Shown: positions 47,391 to 58,612, numbered from the stretch's first letter. The stretch is 64,000 nucleotides of DNA from Stenotrophomonas indicatrix (GCF_002750975.1 NZ_PEJS01000001.1:868001-932000), one strand, 5' to 3'. Made by a program: numbers and translations. Notes: a model not told the origin generated them from the sequence alone.

Positions 47391-49405
47391 AGCTGCTGGG
47401 TGTACTGGCCGTGCTGTTGCTGGCACTGATCGGGATGGCGCCGTTCTGGGGCGACCTCGGCGTGCTGGTCTACAGCTCGATCGGCTGGCTCGGACGAGTG
47501 CTGTCGAGCGGCGTGTTGAGTGATGGCAGGGCGGCGCTGCGTGCTGCGCTGCTGATCGGCGGAGCGGTGTCGGTGCTGTCATTCCTGCGCGTAGCGGTGC
47601 AGGACCGGGCCGTGGACTATCTGATCGCGTCGGTGATGTTCGGCTTCCTCTCTTTCGTCGTCTTCATCGTCACCGGCATTTCCGGGGATGGCGCTACGGG
47701 CGCAGGAAGCGGTCAACAGGGGCCGAGCTCGGTACTGGTCGGCGAGGATCGCACTACGGTTCCGCGTTGGTACTCGCGCGGTCATTTCGAGCGGGAAATG
47801 CTCAACAAGGTGCACGAAACCGCGCGCACTGCTGCCCGTGGCGATCTGCCGCGTACGCAGGCGCTGATGCAGGAGCTGGATCTGTGGGCGCGCAATGGCC
47901 CCGTGCTGCGCGAAGACCGCACCGAGTACGAGCGCCTGCGCGCGGCGTACAACGAGACCATCGAGACCCTTGCCGCCCGGTCCGGCCGCCGCACGCAAAG
48001 GACGGCGGGGCTGGCCAGCGATGCGGGCGCGATGGTGGACCGGCTGACGGCGGAGGAAGCGCGCGAGCTGGAGCTGAAGCAGGTCGAGCTGCTGCAGCAG
48101 ATGTGGAAGCTCTCGCCATCGAGCACCTCGGTTGCGATGCGCCTGCTGGCGACGGATCTGCAGGAGCTGGCGATCCGCTCACGGTGGTCGCCGCGCAAGC
48201 CGTTCGACCGTGAGGGCGACGCGGCACTGGAAGAGCGCCTGTGGCGCATCCACGGCACGCAGGAGGTGTTGTTCGCCTATGCACCGCTGGAGGAGCGTCT
48301 GTGGAATGCCTACGCTTCGACGATGGTCGACACGGACGAAGAGCTGGCGCTGGGCGCGCTGGTGATTGCCGGACTGATCGACCGCAGTGACAAGAACGCT
48401 TCGTCCGATCCCGCCCGGTTCGACGTGAACACGCTGCTGCTTGGCAGCGACGTGTTCATGCTCTCGACGCTGCTGGCCAGTGCGTCCGAAGACCGCATGG
48501 AGATCCTGACGGCGCGCGCGACACTGCTGCTGGGCGATGACGATCGGCAGGCGAAGGCAGGCATAGGCAATGCGCCGGACGCCGCCGACACCGCCGCAGA
48601 CCCCGCTGGCCCGGCGGTGTCGGAGCCTTCGCCGCCGACGGTCCCGAAAGCGGACACCGCCAGGCAGGCGCAACGCGCGATGCCACCAGCGGGGATGCTG
48701 GTCGATCGCAAGGGCCTGGCGTTGCGTACGTCACCCTCTCTGCCGCCGTCGTCGCCACCAGCAGAGTATGGGCAGGTGCTGGTCGACCTGCCCGCCGCCG
48801 GCTTCAAGGACCTGCGCCATGGCATCCCGCTGCGCGCACCTGTGGAGGCCGACACCATGGTGACCCTGCAGGTGGATGTCTGGCAGACCGGCGTGGTTAC
48901 GGCGGTGCTGGTGGAAGGCAGCAGTGGCAGCGCCCAGCTGGATGAGGCCGCGCGCCGGGGCGCACGCACCTGGCTCAGCGCGTCGAAGGTGCCCACAGGC
49001 GGCGAGCGCAGGCAGGTGACGGTCGTGTTCAAAGCGCCTGTCGCCGCCACGCCGCCGGCGGTGACCGTGGACGCACCAGCGCCGTCGGCCATGGACCCGC
49101 CGCCGCCGCAGCTGGACCCCGAGCAGGCGCTGGGCGCGCAGTTGGTGGCGATGACGCGCCGGCATCCCCCGCGTTATCCGCGTGGTGGAGGGGAGACGGT
49201 GCTGGAAGGCAGCGTCGAGCTGCTGATCACCATGTCAGCCGAGGGGCGCGTGCTCGATGTGACCGTGGACCGCAGCAGCGGACATCCGGCGCTGGATCGC
49301 GCCGCCCGTGAGGCTGCACTGCAATGGCACGTCACCCCCCGGCGGCCGGTGACCACGGTCAAGCAGATAACCCTGCGTCTCCCGGTGCAGTTCCAGGGCG
49401 GCTGA
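47387..49405 (+). CDS. Membrane protein with two TonB C-terminal-type domains
   Basis: A 672-residue protein translationally coupled to the kinase. Two or three N-terminal transmembrane helices (LLGVLAVLLLALIGMAPFWG; the LIASVMFGFLSFVVFIVTGI region) are followed by a long helical region (about 120-380, e.g. TRTAARGDLPRTQALMQEL). A low-complexity Pro/Ala linker leads to two TonB_C-like domains. The first is around LQVDVWQTGVVTAVLVEGSS and LDEAARRGARTWLSA. The second is around RRHPPRYPRGGGETVLEG and LLITMSAEGRVLDVTVDRSS, with LDRAAREAALQWHVTPRRP. It may couple kinase signalling to the envelope. Not seen in the E. coli yeg locus. Confidence 0.82.
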   Translation: MKLLGVLAVLLLALIGMAPFWGDLGVLVYSSIGWLGRVLSSGVLSDGRAALRAALLIGGAVSVLSFLRVAVQDRAVDYLIASVMFGFLSFVVFIVTGISGDGATGAGSGQQGPSSVLVGEDRTTVPRWYSRGHFEREMLNKVHETARTAARGDLPRTQALMQELDLWARNGPVLREDRTEYERLRAAYNETIETLAARSGRRTQRTAGLASDAGAMVDRLTAEEARELELKQVELLQQMWKLSPSSTSVAMRLLATDLQELAIRSRWSPRKPFDREGDAALEERLWRIHGTQEVLFAYAPLEERLWNAYASTMVDTDEELALGALVIAGLIDRSDKNASSDPARFDVNTLLLGSDVFMLSTLLASASEDRMEILTARATLLLGDDDRQAKAGIGNAPDAADTAADPAGPAVSEPSPPTVPKADTARQAQRAMPPAGMLVDRKGLALRTSPSLPPSSPPAEYGQVLVDLPAAGFKDLRHGIPLRAPVEADTMVTLQVDVWQTGVVTAVLVEGSSGSAQLDEAARRGARTWLSASKVPTGGERRQVTVVFKAPVAATPPAVTVDAPAPSAMDPPPPQLDPEQALGAQLVAMTRRHPPRYPRGGGETVLEGSVELLITMSAEGRVLDVTVDRSSGHPALDRAAREAALQWHVTPRRPVTTVKQITLRLPVQFQGG

Positions 49406-49428
49406 CGGATCAGCCCGGGACGCGGCCG

Positions 49429-50061
49429 TCACCGCGCCCGTACCGGTTGCCGCAGCACCGTTTTCAGGCGAGCAGGCTCTACCTTGCGTGGGTCGCCCAG
49501 GTAGATCTCATGATGCGGCCCGGCGAAGGTCAGCCCCTGTGCCGGCATGATCCGTTCATGCAGTTCGGCCAGTGTCGGGCCCTCGTCATCGTAGGCGCCT
49601 ACATGCAGCGTCTGCAGGCACAGGCCTTCCTCGTAAAGCGCCAGGCGCAGGCTCTGCGGCGCGGTACCGCGCTTGTCCGATGCCTTGGCCACCGCTTCGT
49701 TGAAACGCGGAACGCCGACGTCCAGCGGCGTGCGGATCATCATCGTCCAGCGCCACGCGTGCTTGCGCCGTGCCACGAAGCTTGACGGGTCGTCGGCCCA
49801 CCACAGTCCCTCCAGCGGCGGCACCACGTAATCCCGTCCTTCGGCCTTCATCGCGAACTTCAGTGCGTAGCTGACCGAGTACAGCCACTCCACCGCATCG
49901 CGATAGGCCGGCGCCTGGTTCGGATCACCCTGGCCATCGACCATCACGAAGGACATCGGCGGCACCTCGATCCGCACGAACGAGCCGACCGGTGGCCGGT
50001 ACAGCGCCTTGTCCTGCGTCTTGAAGTCGATCTTCGCCGGCGTGGTGGCGGACCGGGTCAT
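49429..50061 (-). CDS. GyrI-like small-molecule-binding domain protein
   Basis: A 210-residue protein of the GyrI-like/SbmC-type family. Typical segments are IEVPPMSFVMVDGQGDPNQA, WLYSVSYALKFAMKAEGRDY, VVPPLEGLWWADD and the C-terminal HHEIYLGDPRKVEPARLK. In related proteins this domain binds hydrophobic or aromatic ligands, and some degrade xenobiotics such as cyclopropanoids. The ATG overlaps the VOC gene stop (ATGA), so they form one operon. The role is unknown. Confidence 0.85.
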   Translation of the reverse strand: MTRSATTPAKIDFKTQDKALYRPPVGSFVRIEVPPMSFVMVDGQGDPNQAPAYRDAVEWLYSVSYALKFAMKAEGRDYVVPPLEGLWWADDPSSFVARRKHAWRWTMMIRTPLDVGVPRFNEAVAKASDKRGTAPQSLRLALYEEGLCLQTLHVGAYDDEGPTLAELHERIMPAQGLTFAGPHHEIYLGDPRKVEPARLKTVLRQPVRAR

Positions 50062-50486
50062 TGCGCGGCTCCGTTGGCAGGCCCCTTCAGCTCCACCGTG
50101 TTGCCGTCCGGATCCTTGAAGTACAACGACAATCCGTCGCCCTCGGCACCGAAGTTGACTTCGGCCGGCCCCGGTACCGGTACGCCGTGGGCGGCCAGGT
50201 GGGCGACCAGCGCCGCTTCGTCGAAGGGGTGCACGCGCAGGCACAGGTGGTCGACATTGCGCCCTTCGCTGCCCGGTCCGCTGCCGCCGTGGCGACCGAG
50301 CGTGCCGTCCAGGCTGATCAGGTCGATCATCGATGCGCCCGCGCGCAGGTGCACCAGGCCCAGGTGCTCGCGCCGCCGCACCACCGCGCAGCCCAGCACC
50401 TGGCCATAGAAGGCTTCGCTGCGGGCCAGATCGCGCACCCTCAGCACCAGGTGGTCGATGCGTTCAACGCTGAAGGGTCTGTCCAT
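50058..50486 (-). CDS. VOC-family (glyoxalase/dioxygenase fold) protein
   Basis: A 142-residue protein with two beta-alpha-beta-beta-beta modules. The metal-binding pattern H...H...E fits: RIDHLVLRVRDLARSEAFYG (H near residue 12), VDHLCLRVHPFDEAALVAHL (H of second module) and the C-terminal YFKDPDGNTVELKGP (E). It may be a lyase, dioxygenase or resistance protein of the VOC superfamily. First gene of the pair with the GyrI-like gene. Confidence 0.9.
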   Translation of the reverse strand: MDRPFSVERIDHLVLRVRDLARSEAFYGQVLGCAVVRRREHLGLVHLRAGASMIDLISLDGTLGRHGGSGPGSEGRNVDHLCLRVHPFDEAALVAHLAAHGVPVPGPAEVNFGAEGDGLSLYFKDPDGNTVELKGPANGAAQ

Positions 50487-50824
50487 GCCGGGTTCCTCGA
50501 AGAAAGGGCAGTCACAACTTGCTGAACCTGTTCAGTCGACTTTGCCGAATGAGGGGCCTCGTCGTCCTCGTGGCCGATGCTACGCTGCCGTCCCCGCGCG
50601 TTCTGCCTGCCGCAATGGCGCGGTGCGACAACGTGTCGCATCCAGATCCGGGCCTTTCCTGCGCCTGATCATTGTCAATGCCTTTCTTAAATGGTGGGTG
50701 ACGGCCTAAAATTGAAAGGCTGACTCGACCCCACCTCACCTGCCTGTCTTCTGGACGGGTGGGCCCGGCTTTGGCCGGTGCGGGCAGGACGGGGAACGGC
50801 ATTCCCTCGCAATTGGATCGACCG
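50487..50824 (+). promoter_or_regulatory. Upstream region of cyoABCD with FNR/ANR-like box
   Basis: A 338-bp gap without a gene. It has an FNR-type box ctgatcattgtcaa (50665-50678; eight of ten matches to ttgat-N4-atcaa) and a -10-like taaaat (50707-50712) about 30 bp downstream. The -35 position (ttctta) is weak. It ends about 112 bp before cyoA. Anaerobic repression of cyo by FNR-family proteins is known in other gammaproteobacteria; the box here is a prediction. No other feature is seen. Confidence 0.4.
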
Positions 50825-51868
50825 ATGATTCCGTTGAAAACCCTTGGGCGCTGGTTGCGCCCGGGCCTGCTGCTCGCATTGCTGGTGATGCTCACCGGCT
50901 GCGATGCCGTGGCCATCCTCAGTCCGAAGGGCCAGATCGGCCAGGATGAAAAGACACTGCTGATCACGGCCACCGTGCTCATGCTGCTGGTCGTCATCCC
51001 GGTCATCATCATGACCCTGACCTTCGCGTGGAAGTATCGCGCCTCCAACACCCAGGCCCGCTACGAGCCGAAGTGGTCCCACTCGACGGCGATCGAGGTG
51101 GTGGTGTGGTCGATCCCCTGCATGATCGTGCTGGTCCTGGCGGTGCTGACCTGGCGGTCCTCGCACGCGCTGGATCCGTACAAGCCCCTGGAATCGGACG
51201 TCAAGCCGGTCACCATCCAGGCGATCTCGCTGGACTGGAAGTGGCTGTTCATCTATCCGGAAGAGAAGGTCGCGGTCGTCAACGAGATCAAGTTCCCGGT
51301 CAACACCCCGCTGAACTTCGAGATCACCTCCGATACGGTGATGAATGCGTTCTTCATCCCGCACCTGGGCAGCATGATCTATTCAATGGCGGCGATGGAG
51401 ACCAAGCTCCACCTGATCGCCAACGAGACCGGTGAATTCCCGGGCATGTCCTCGCACTACAGCGGTGCAGGCTTCGCCAAGATGCATTTCACTGCCTACT
51501 CGGTCACCGATGCGCAGTACCGCCAGTGGCTGGACCAGGTCCGTGCCGGCGAGCAGAGCCTGGACAAGGCCTCGTTCAAGGCGCTGGGTGAAGCGAAGAA
51601 TTCCGAGTGGTACCCGGTCACCTACTTCGGCAAGGTTGAAGACAACCTGTTCGACTGGGTCATCGCCAAGCACATGGGCGACAACAAGCACTACGGCATG
51701 AAGCATTCCCATGCGGGTGCGGCTGCTGCCGATGCGTCCAGCCATGAAGCGCACGAGGGGCACGCCCCGAGCGACGCGCATGATGCCAAGGAATCCGGGA
51801 AGAACCTGGATGCCACCGAAGAACACGAACACGCTGGCCATGAAGGCCACATGGGTTCGGGAGAATGA
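50825..51868 (+). CDS. cyoA: Cytochrome bo3 ubiquinol oxidase subunit II
   Basis: A 347-residue lipoprotein subunit of the terminal quinol oxidase. The lipobox LTGC places Cys near residue 25. Two transmembrane helices ([34 protein letters not shown]) precede a periplasmic cupredoxin domain ([59 protein letters not shown]). The CuA ligands of cytochrome c oxidases are absent, as expected. The C-terminal ~50 residues are a His/Glu/Ala-rich tail ([20 protein letters not shown]) that E. coli CyoA lacks. Its stop overlaps cyoB (ATGA). Confidence 0.96.
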   Translation: MIPLKTLGRWLRPGLLLALLVMLTGCDAVAILSPKGQIGQDEKTLLITATVLMLLVVIPVIIMTLTFAWKYRASNTQARYEPKWSHSTAIEVVVWSIPCMIVLVLAVLTWRSSHALDPYKPLESDVKPVTIQAISLDWKWLFIYPEEKVAVVNEIKFPVNTPLNFEITSDTVMNAFFIPHLGSMIYSMAAMETKLHLIANETGEFPGMSSHYSGAGFAKMHFTAYSVTDAQYRQWLDQVRAGEQSLDKASFKALGEAKNSEWYPVTYFGKVEDNLFDWVIAKHMGDNKHYGMKHSHAGAAAADASSHEAHEGHAPSDAHDAKESGKNLDATEEHEHAGHEGHMGSGE

Positions 51869-53868
51869 ACATGTTGGGAAAACTCTCTCTTGAGTCGATC
51901 CCCCACGATCCAATCGTGCTGACCACCCTGGTCGGTGCGGTGCTGGGTGGCCTGGGCGTGATGGCCCTGATCACCAAGTTCAAGCTGTGGGGCTATCTGT
52001 GGAAGGAGTGGTTCACCTCGGTGGATCACAAGAAGATCGGCGTGATGTACATCATCGTCGCCTTCGTCATGCTGCTGCGCGGTTTCTCCGACGCGATCAT
52101 GATGCGTACCCAGCAGGCAATCGCCGTCGGCGGGTCCGAGGGTTACCTGCCGCCGCACCACTACGACCAGATCTTCACCGCCCACGGCGTGATCATGATC
52201 TTCTTCGTGGCGATGCCGCTGATCACCGGCCTGATGAACCTGGCCGTGCCGCTGCAGATCGGTGCGCGCGACGTCGCGTTCCCGTTCGTCAACTCGCTCA
52301 GCTTCTGGCTGTTCGTGTCCGGTGCGGTGCTGATCATGCTGTCGCTGTGGATCGGTGAATTCGCCGCCACCGGCTGGCTGGCGTTCCCGCCGTTGTCGGG
52401 CATCGAGTACAGCAACAATGTAGGTATGGACTACTACATATGGGGACTACAGGTGGCGGGTCTGGGTACCACGTTGAGTGGTATCAACTTCTTCATCACC
52501 ATCCTCAAGATGCGCACCCCGAGCATGAAGCTCATGCAGATGCCGGTCTTCACCTGGACCGCTCTGGTGACCAACGTGCTGATCGTCGCCGCCTTCCCGG
52601 TGCTGACCATCACCCTGGTGCTGCTGACCCTGGACCGTTACCTGGGTACGCACTTCTTCACCAATGACGGTGGCGGCAACGCCATGCTGTACATCAACCT
52701 GATCTGGATCTGGGGCCACCCGGAAGTCTATATCCTGGTGCTGCCGGCCTTCGGCGTGTTCTCCGAGGTCATCGCGACCTTCTCGCGCAAGGCCCTGTTC
52801 GGCTACAAGGGCATGGTCTACGCCACCGCCTGCATCGGCGTGCTGTCGTTCATCGTGTGGCTGCACCACTTCTTCACCATGGGCTCGGGTGCCAACGTCA
52901 ATGCCTTCTTCGGCATCACGACGATGATCATCTCCATCCCCACCGGCGTGAAGATCTTCAACTGGCTGTTCACCATGTTCCGCGGTCGCGTGCAGTTCAC
53001 CACGCCCGTGCTGTGGACCATCGGCTTCATGGTCACCTTCACCATCGGCGGCATGACCGGCGTGATGCTGGCAATCCCGGCCATCGACTTCGTGCTGCAC
53101 AACAGCCTGTTCCTGATCGCCCACTTCCACAACGTCATCATCGGCGGCGTGGTGTTCGGCATGTTCGCCGGCATCACCTACTGGTGGCCGAAGATGTTCG
53201 GCTTCCGCCTCAACGAGTTCTGGGGCAAGTGCGCGTTCTGGTGCTGGTTCATCGGCTTCTATGTGACCTTCATGCCGATGTACGTGCTGGGCTTCATGGG
53301 CATGACCCGTCGTCTGCAGAGCACCGTCAACCCGGCCTACGAGCCGTTCCTGCTGGTGGCCGCTGTGGGCGCCTTCATCGTGGGTGCCGGCATCCTGTGC
53401 CAGATCATCCAGGTGGCCGTGTCGATCCGCGACCGCAAGAAGACCGCCGACCTGACCGGCGACCCGTGGGATGCCCGTACGCTGGAGTGGGAAACCTCTT
53501 CGCCGCCGGCCTTCTACAACTTCGGCACCCTGCCGGAAGTCACCGAGCTGGACGATTTCTGGGAGCGCAAGCAGCGTGGTGAAGCCTGGCCGAAGCCGGC
53601 CAAGTACACCGACATCCACATGCCGCGCAACACCGGCACCGGCGTTGTCATCGGCGCCTTCAGCCTGGTGTTCGGCTTTGCGATGATCTGGCACATCTGG
53701 TGGCTGGCCATCATCGGCTTCGTCGGCATGATCGCCACGTTCATCTACCGCACCTTCGACCAGGACGTGGACTACTGGGTCCCGGCTGCCGAGGTGGAAC
53801 GCATCGAGAACGAACACCGCAAGCACCTGGAAGCCCAGGGCCTGGTGAAGTCGGAGCTGAAGGCATGA
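51865..53868 (+). CDS. cyoB: Cytochrome bo3 ubiquinol oxidase subunit I
   Basis: A 667-residue catalytic subunit with about 15 transmembrane helices. It carries the low-spin heme b, heme o3 and CuB. Heme-copper signatures: [15 protein letters not shown] (heme ligand H), [20 protein letters not shown] (CuB ligand H and the cross-linked Tyr), [12 protein letters not shown] (CuB H-H) and [20 protein letters not shown] (heme ligands). Proton-pumping. Stop overlaps cyoC (ATGA). Confidence 0.98.
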   Translation: MNMLGKLSLESIPHDPIVLTTLVGAVLGGLGVMALITKFKLWGYLWKEWFTSVDHKKIGVMYIIVAFVMLLRGFSDAIMMRTQQAIAVGGSEGYLPPHHYDQIFTAHGVIMIFFVAMPLITGLMNLAVPLQIGARDVAFPFVNSLSFWLFVSGAVLIMLSLWIGEFAATGWLAFPPLSGIEYSNNVGMDYYIWGLQVAGLGTTLSGINFFITILKMRTPSMKLMQMPVFTWTALVTNVLIVAAFPVLTITLVLLTLDRYLGTHFFTNDGGGNAMLYINLIWIWGHPEVYILVLPAFGVFSEVIATFSRKALFGYKGMVYATACIGVLSFIVWLHHFFTMGSGANVNAFFGITTMIISIPTGVKIFNWLFTMFRGRVQFTTPVLWTIGFMVTFTIGGMTGVMLAIPAIDFVLHNSLFLIAHFHNVIIGGVVFGMFAGITYWWPKMFGFRLNEFWGKCAFWCWFIGFYVTFMPMYVLGFMGMTRRLQSTVNPAYEPFLLVAAVGAFIVGAGILCQIIQVAVSIRDRKKTADLTGDPWDARTLEWETSSPPAFYNFGTLPEVTELDDFWERKQRGEAWPKPAKYTDIHMPRNTGTGVVIGAFSLVFGFAMIWHIWWLAIIGFVGMIATFIYRTFDQDVDYWVPAAEVERIENEHRKHLEAQGLVKSELKA

Positions 53869-54503
53869 GCACCAATACCTCGACCCTGAGCCACGGGCAC
53901 GCCGCACACGCGGCGGCCCATGGCCATGACGACCACGAGCACCACGACACCGGCGGCAACACCGTCTTCGGTTTCTGGGTGTACCTGATGAGCGACTGCC
54001 TCATCTTCGCCTCGCTGTTTGCCACCTACGTGGTGCTGGCCGGCGGCACTGATGGCGGCCCCGGCGCGAAGGACCTGTTCGAGCTGCCGTTCGTGGCTTG
54101 GGAAACCGCGCTGCTGCTGACCTCGTCGCTGACCTTCGGCCTGGGCATGATCTCCATGCACCGCAAGCAGGTCGGCCAGATGTTCCTGTGGCTGGGCATC
54201 ACCTGGCTGCTGGGCTTCGGCTTCATGTGCATGGAAGTCTATGAATTCCAGCACCTGATCCATCAGGGCTACGGTCCGGACCGCAGTGCGTTCCTGTCGG
54301 CGTTCTTCGCCCTGGTCGGTACCCACGGCCTGCACGTCAGCGCCGGCCTGCTGTGGCTGCTGGTGATGTTCGTGCAGCTGAAGAAGTACGGCCTGACCCC
54401 GACCAACAAGACCCGCATGGCGTGCCTGAGCCTGTTCTGGCACTTCCTGGACCTGATCTGGATCGGCGTGTTCTCCGTCGTCTACCTCAATGGAGCGCTG
54501 TAA
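53865..54503 (+). CDS. cyoC: Cytochrome bo3 ubiquinol oxidase subunit III
   Basis: A 212-residue membrane subunit with five transmembrane helices, assisting subunit I. It starts with a His-rich cytoplasmic head ([19 protein letters not shown]). Typical segments: [60 protein letters not shown] and [17 protein letters not shown]. Its stop overlaps the cyoD ATG by one base (TAATG). Confidence 0.97.
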   Translation: MSTNTSTLSHGHAAHAAAHGHDDHEHHDTGGNTVFGFWVYLMSDCLIFASLFATYVVLAGGTDGGPGAKDLFELPFVAWETALLLTSSLTFGLGMISMHRKQVGQMFLWLGITWLLGFGFMCMEVYEFQHLIHQGYGPDRSAFLSAFFALVGTHGLHVSAGLLWLLVMFVQLKKYGLTPTNKTRMACLSLFWHFLDLIWIGVFSVVYLNGAL

Positions 54504-54844
54504 TGGCACATGACAACCATGCACACGACCACGCCGCCGGCGGCGAAAGCCACGGCACCGTGAAGTCGTACCTGATCGGCTTCGTGCTGGCGGTGGTGCT
54601 GACCGTCATCCCGTTCTACATGGTGATGTCGGGTGATTTCTCGCGCACCGTCAACGGTGTGGTGATCGCCATCACCGCGGTGCTGCAGATGCTGGTCCAC
54701 CTGGTGTTCTTCCTGCACCTGGACCGCTCGTCGGAGAGCCGCTGGAACGTCAACGCTGCGGCCTTCACCGTGGTGGTGATCGGCATCATCGTGGTCGGTA
54801 CCCTGTGGGTCATGCACAACATGAACGTGCACATGATGCACTGA
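54503..54844 (+). CDS. cyoD: Cytochrome bo3 ubiquinol oxidase subunit IV
   Basis: A 113-residue subunit with three transmembrane helices (YLIGFVLAVVLTVIPFYMVM; VVIAITAVLQMLVHLVFFLHL; AAFTVVVIGIIVVGTLWVMH). It stabilises the CuB site. A His-rich N terminus (HDNHAHDHAAGGESHG) is seen. Last gene of the operon: cyoE (heme O synthase) does not follow, and a terminator lies 25 bp downstream. Confidence 0.96.
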   Translation: MAHDNHAHDHAAGGESHGTVKSYLIGFVLAVVLTVIPFYMVMSGDFSRTVNGVVIAITAVLQMLVHLVFFLHLDRSSESRWNVNAAAFTVVVIGIIVVGTLWVMHNMNVHMMH

Positions 54845-54867
54845 CGTCTTCGCGACGTTGCCACGCA

Positions 54868-54894
54868 GAAAGGCCGCCCCCGGGCGGCCTTTCT
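54868..54894 (+). terminator. Terminator after cyoD
   Basis: The stem agaaaggccgcc pairs with gggcggcctttct, followed by gttt. It lies 24 bp after the cyoD stop codon and confirms that the operon ends without cyoE. Confidence 0.85.
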
Positions 54895-54912
54895 GTTTGT
54901 TGCGCGGTTGCG

Positions 54913-55022
54913 GTTGCCGTTCAATGCACCCGGAGGATGCAGTAGATCCACGCCATGCGTGGATGCAGTTGCCGTTCAATGCACCCGGGGTATGCAGTAG
55001 ATCCACGCCATGCGTGGATGCG
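54913..55022. repeat. Tandem pair of 55-bp units with gtagatccacgcc palindromes
   Basis: Two direct units of 55 bp (54913-54967, 54968-55022) start gttgccgttcaatgcacccg and differ at only a few positions. Each ends with the palindrome-bearing gtagatccacgccatgcgtg(gatg), also found near 31.25 kb and 63.54 kb. They lie between the cyo terminator and the stop of the convergent MHYT gene. Confidence 0.85.
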
Positions 55023-55029
55023 GTTGCCT

Positions 55030-57087
55030 CTAACCCACCTTGCGCAGGAATTCCTCGGCCTCCATCGGCCGCCCCAGGTGGTAACCCTGCAGCTGGTCGC
55101 AGCCCAGCTCGCTCAGGTAATCGCGCTGGGCCTGGGTCTCCACGCCCTCGGCCACCACCTGCAGCTGCAAGGTGCGGCCCAGCGCGATGATCGAGGACAC
55201 GATGGCGGAATCTTCGTCATTGCGTTCAAGGTCATGCACGAACGCCCGGTCGATCTTCAGCTCGGTGGCCGGCATGCGCTTGAGGTACAGCAGGCTGGAA
55301 TAGCCGGTACCGAAATCATCGATGGCGATGTGCACGCCCATCGCGGTCAGATCGTTGAGGATCGCCAGGCTGGCCTCGACATCCTTCATCGCCGTGGTTT
55401 CGGTGATCTCCAGGGTCAGCCGCGCCGGGTCGATGCGGTGCCGCTGCAGGACCGAACGCACGCTTTCAAGCAGGGCCGGCGAGGCGAACTGCAGCGGCGA
55501 CAGGTTCACCGCCATCGTCCAATGGCTGTGTCCGCCGTCATGCCAGGCGCGCAGTTGCGCGCACGCCTGGTCCAGCACCCAGTCGCCGATCGGCAGGATC
55601 AGGCCGCTGCGCTCGGCGATGGGAATGAACACGTCCGGTGCCAGCAGGCCCAGTTCGGGGTGCTGCCAGCGCAGCAGCGCCTCGGCGCCGGTGGCCGGTG
55701 CATCGGCCGCCGGAAACTTCGGCTGGTAGTGCAGCAGCAGCTCGTTGCGCGCGATCGCCTTGCGCAGGTCCTGCAGCAGCCGCAGCTGGCGGTTGGCACT
55801 GAGCTGCATCGAGGGAATGAAGAAGGTGTAGCCGTTCCGGCCGGTTTCCTTGGTGTGGTACATCGCCGCATCGGCATGTGCCATCAACTCGCGTTCGTCG
55901 CTGGCATCGTCCGGATACAGGGCAATGCCCAGGCTGGCGGTGACCTGCAGCTCCGCCGCGTCCAGCACGAACGGTTCACCGGCCGCGGCGATCACCCGCT
56001 CGGCGACCACCGCCGCATCATCAGGTGCATCGATGGTCAGCACGATCACGAACTCGTCGCCGCCGAGGCGGGCAAGGGTGTCCTGCGGGCGCAGCTGCGC
56101 CCCCAGGCGCTGGGCCACCGCGACCAGCAGGCGGTCACCCAGCTGGTGGCCATAGGCATCGTTGACGGCCTTGAAGCCATCCAGGTCGCAGAACATCACC
56201 GCCACCGACTGCTGGCGGCGTTGCGCCTTCTCGATGGCCTGCTCGATGCGATCCTGCAGCAGCATGCGGTTCGGCAGCTGGGTCAGCGGGTCGTGCAGTG
56301 CGGCCTGGATCAGCTTGTCGTTGGCGTGCGCCAGGGAATCGGCCAGCAGGCCGGTGCGCACGCGCATCTGGCGGTCGAACAGCGAGGCCACCAGGGCGAT
56401 GCCGAGCGTGGCCAGGGTGGTCACGATCACCAGCACTGCCAGCCAGCGGGGATCGATGCCGCCGCTGCCGATGGCGCCGCAGACGCTGCCTGGCGGGAAG
56501 CGCGCGGCGGCCATGCCGGTGTAGTGCATGCCGACGATGGCCAGGCCCATCACCAGCGACGCCAGCATCCGCAGGCGCACCGTGTTGCGCTGTTCCACGC
56601 GCAGCCGGAAGGCAATCCACAGCGCTGCACCGGCAGCAGCGATGGCCACTGCGATCGACGCGGCAAACCAGCCGGGGTGGTAATCGATACCGGGCTGCAT
56701 GCGCATGGCGGCCATGCCCAGGTAGTGCATGGCGGCGATACCCAGTCCCATCAGCACCGCACCCGCGGCCAGTCGCTGCAACGGCAGGCTGGGGCGCGAC
56801 ACCAGCCACAGCGCATAGGCCGACGCGCCGATCGACACCGCCAGCGAATACAGGGTGATCGCCAGGTCGTAACCGACCGGAACCGGCAGCTTGAAGGCCA
56901 GCATCGCGATGAAGTGCATCGACCAGATGCCCAGGCCCATCGCGGCGGCACCGCCGGCCAGCCACCAGCGGGCGACCCGGCCCTGGGCCGTGGCAAGGCG
57001 GCCGGCCATATCCAGCGCGGTATACGATGCCAGCATGGCCACCAGCAACGAGATGGCGACCAGGCTCTGACTGTAACTACCAGTCAT
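55030..57087 (-). CDS. MHYT-GGDEF-EAL cyclic-di-GMP protein
   Basis: A 685-residue membrane protein. Three MHYT units (SMHFIAML, AMHYLGMAAM, GMHYTGMAAA) within about seven transmembrane helices (residues 1-260) form a possible metal or gas sensor. A GGDEF domain (~270-430) has RLGGDEFVIV intact, and its I-site region can be seen in DTLARLGGDE. A full EAL domain (~440-680) has GAEALLRWQHPEL, NLSPLQF, LEITETTAM, IDDFGTGYSSLLYL and VVAEGVETQAQ. Both catalytic signatures are intact, so the net activity is undecided. The ATG MTGSYSQSL has no strong ribosome site; the frame is open further into the radA upstream region. Confidence 0.92.
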   Translation of the reverse strand: MTGSYSQSLVAISLLVAMLASYTALDMAGRLATAQGRVARWWLAGGAAAMGLGIWSMHFIAMLAFKLPVPVGYDLAITLYSLAVSIGASAYALWLVSRPSLPLQRLAAGAVLMGLGIAAMHYLGMAAMRMQPGIDYHPGWFAASIAVAIAAAGAALWIAFRLRVEQRNTVRLRMLASLVMGLAIVGMHYTGMAAARFPPGSVCGAIGSGGIDPRWLAVLVIVTTLATLGIALVASLFDRQMRVRTGLLADSLAHANDKLIQAALHDPLTQLPNRMLLQDRIEQAIEKAQRRQQSVAVMFCDLDGFKAVNDAYGHQLGDRLLVAVAQRLGAQLRPQDTLARLGGDEFVIVLTIDAPDDAAVVAERVIAAAGEPFVLDAAELQVTASLGIALYPDDASDERELMAHADAAMYHTKETGRNGYTFFIPSMQLSANRQLRLLQDLRKAIARNELLLHYQPKFPAADAPATGAEALLRWQHPELGLLAPDVFIPIAERSGLILPIGDWVLDQACAQLRAWHDGGHSHWTMAVNLSPLQFASPALLESVRSVLQRHRIDPARLTLEITETTAMKDVEASLAILNDLTAMGVHIAIDDFGTGYSSLLYLKRMPATELKIDRAFVHDLERNDEDSAIVSSIIALGRTLQLQVVAEGVETQAQRDYLSELGCDQLQGYHLGRPMEAEEFLRKVG

Positions 57088-57235
57088 GTTGAATCCAGAG
57101 GAGGAGGGAGGGGCGCCCGCAAGGCGCACGCCCGCCACCGCTATCGGCACCGACGGGTGGGACTTGAGTGGTCGCAGCAGCTGCGACCCGGCTCGGCTAT
57201 CCTGCCACGCTCGTTGCCCCTGCAGGAAATCTCCG

Positions 57236-58612
<1,377 letters not shown>

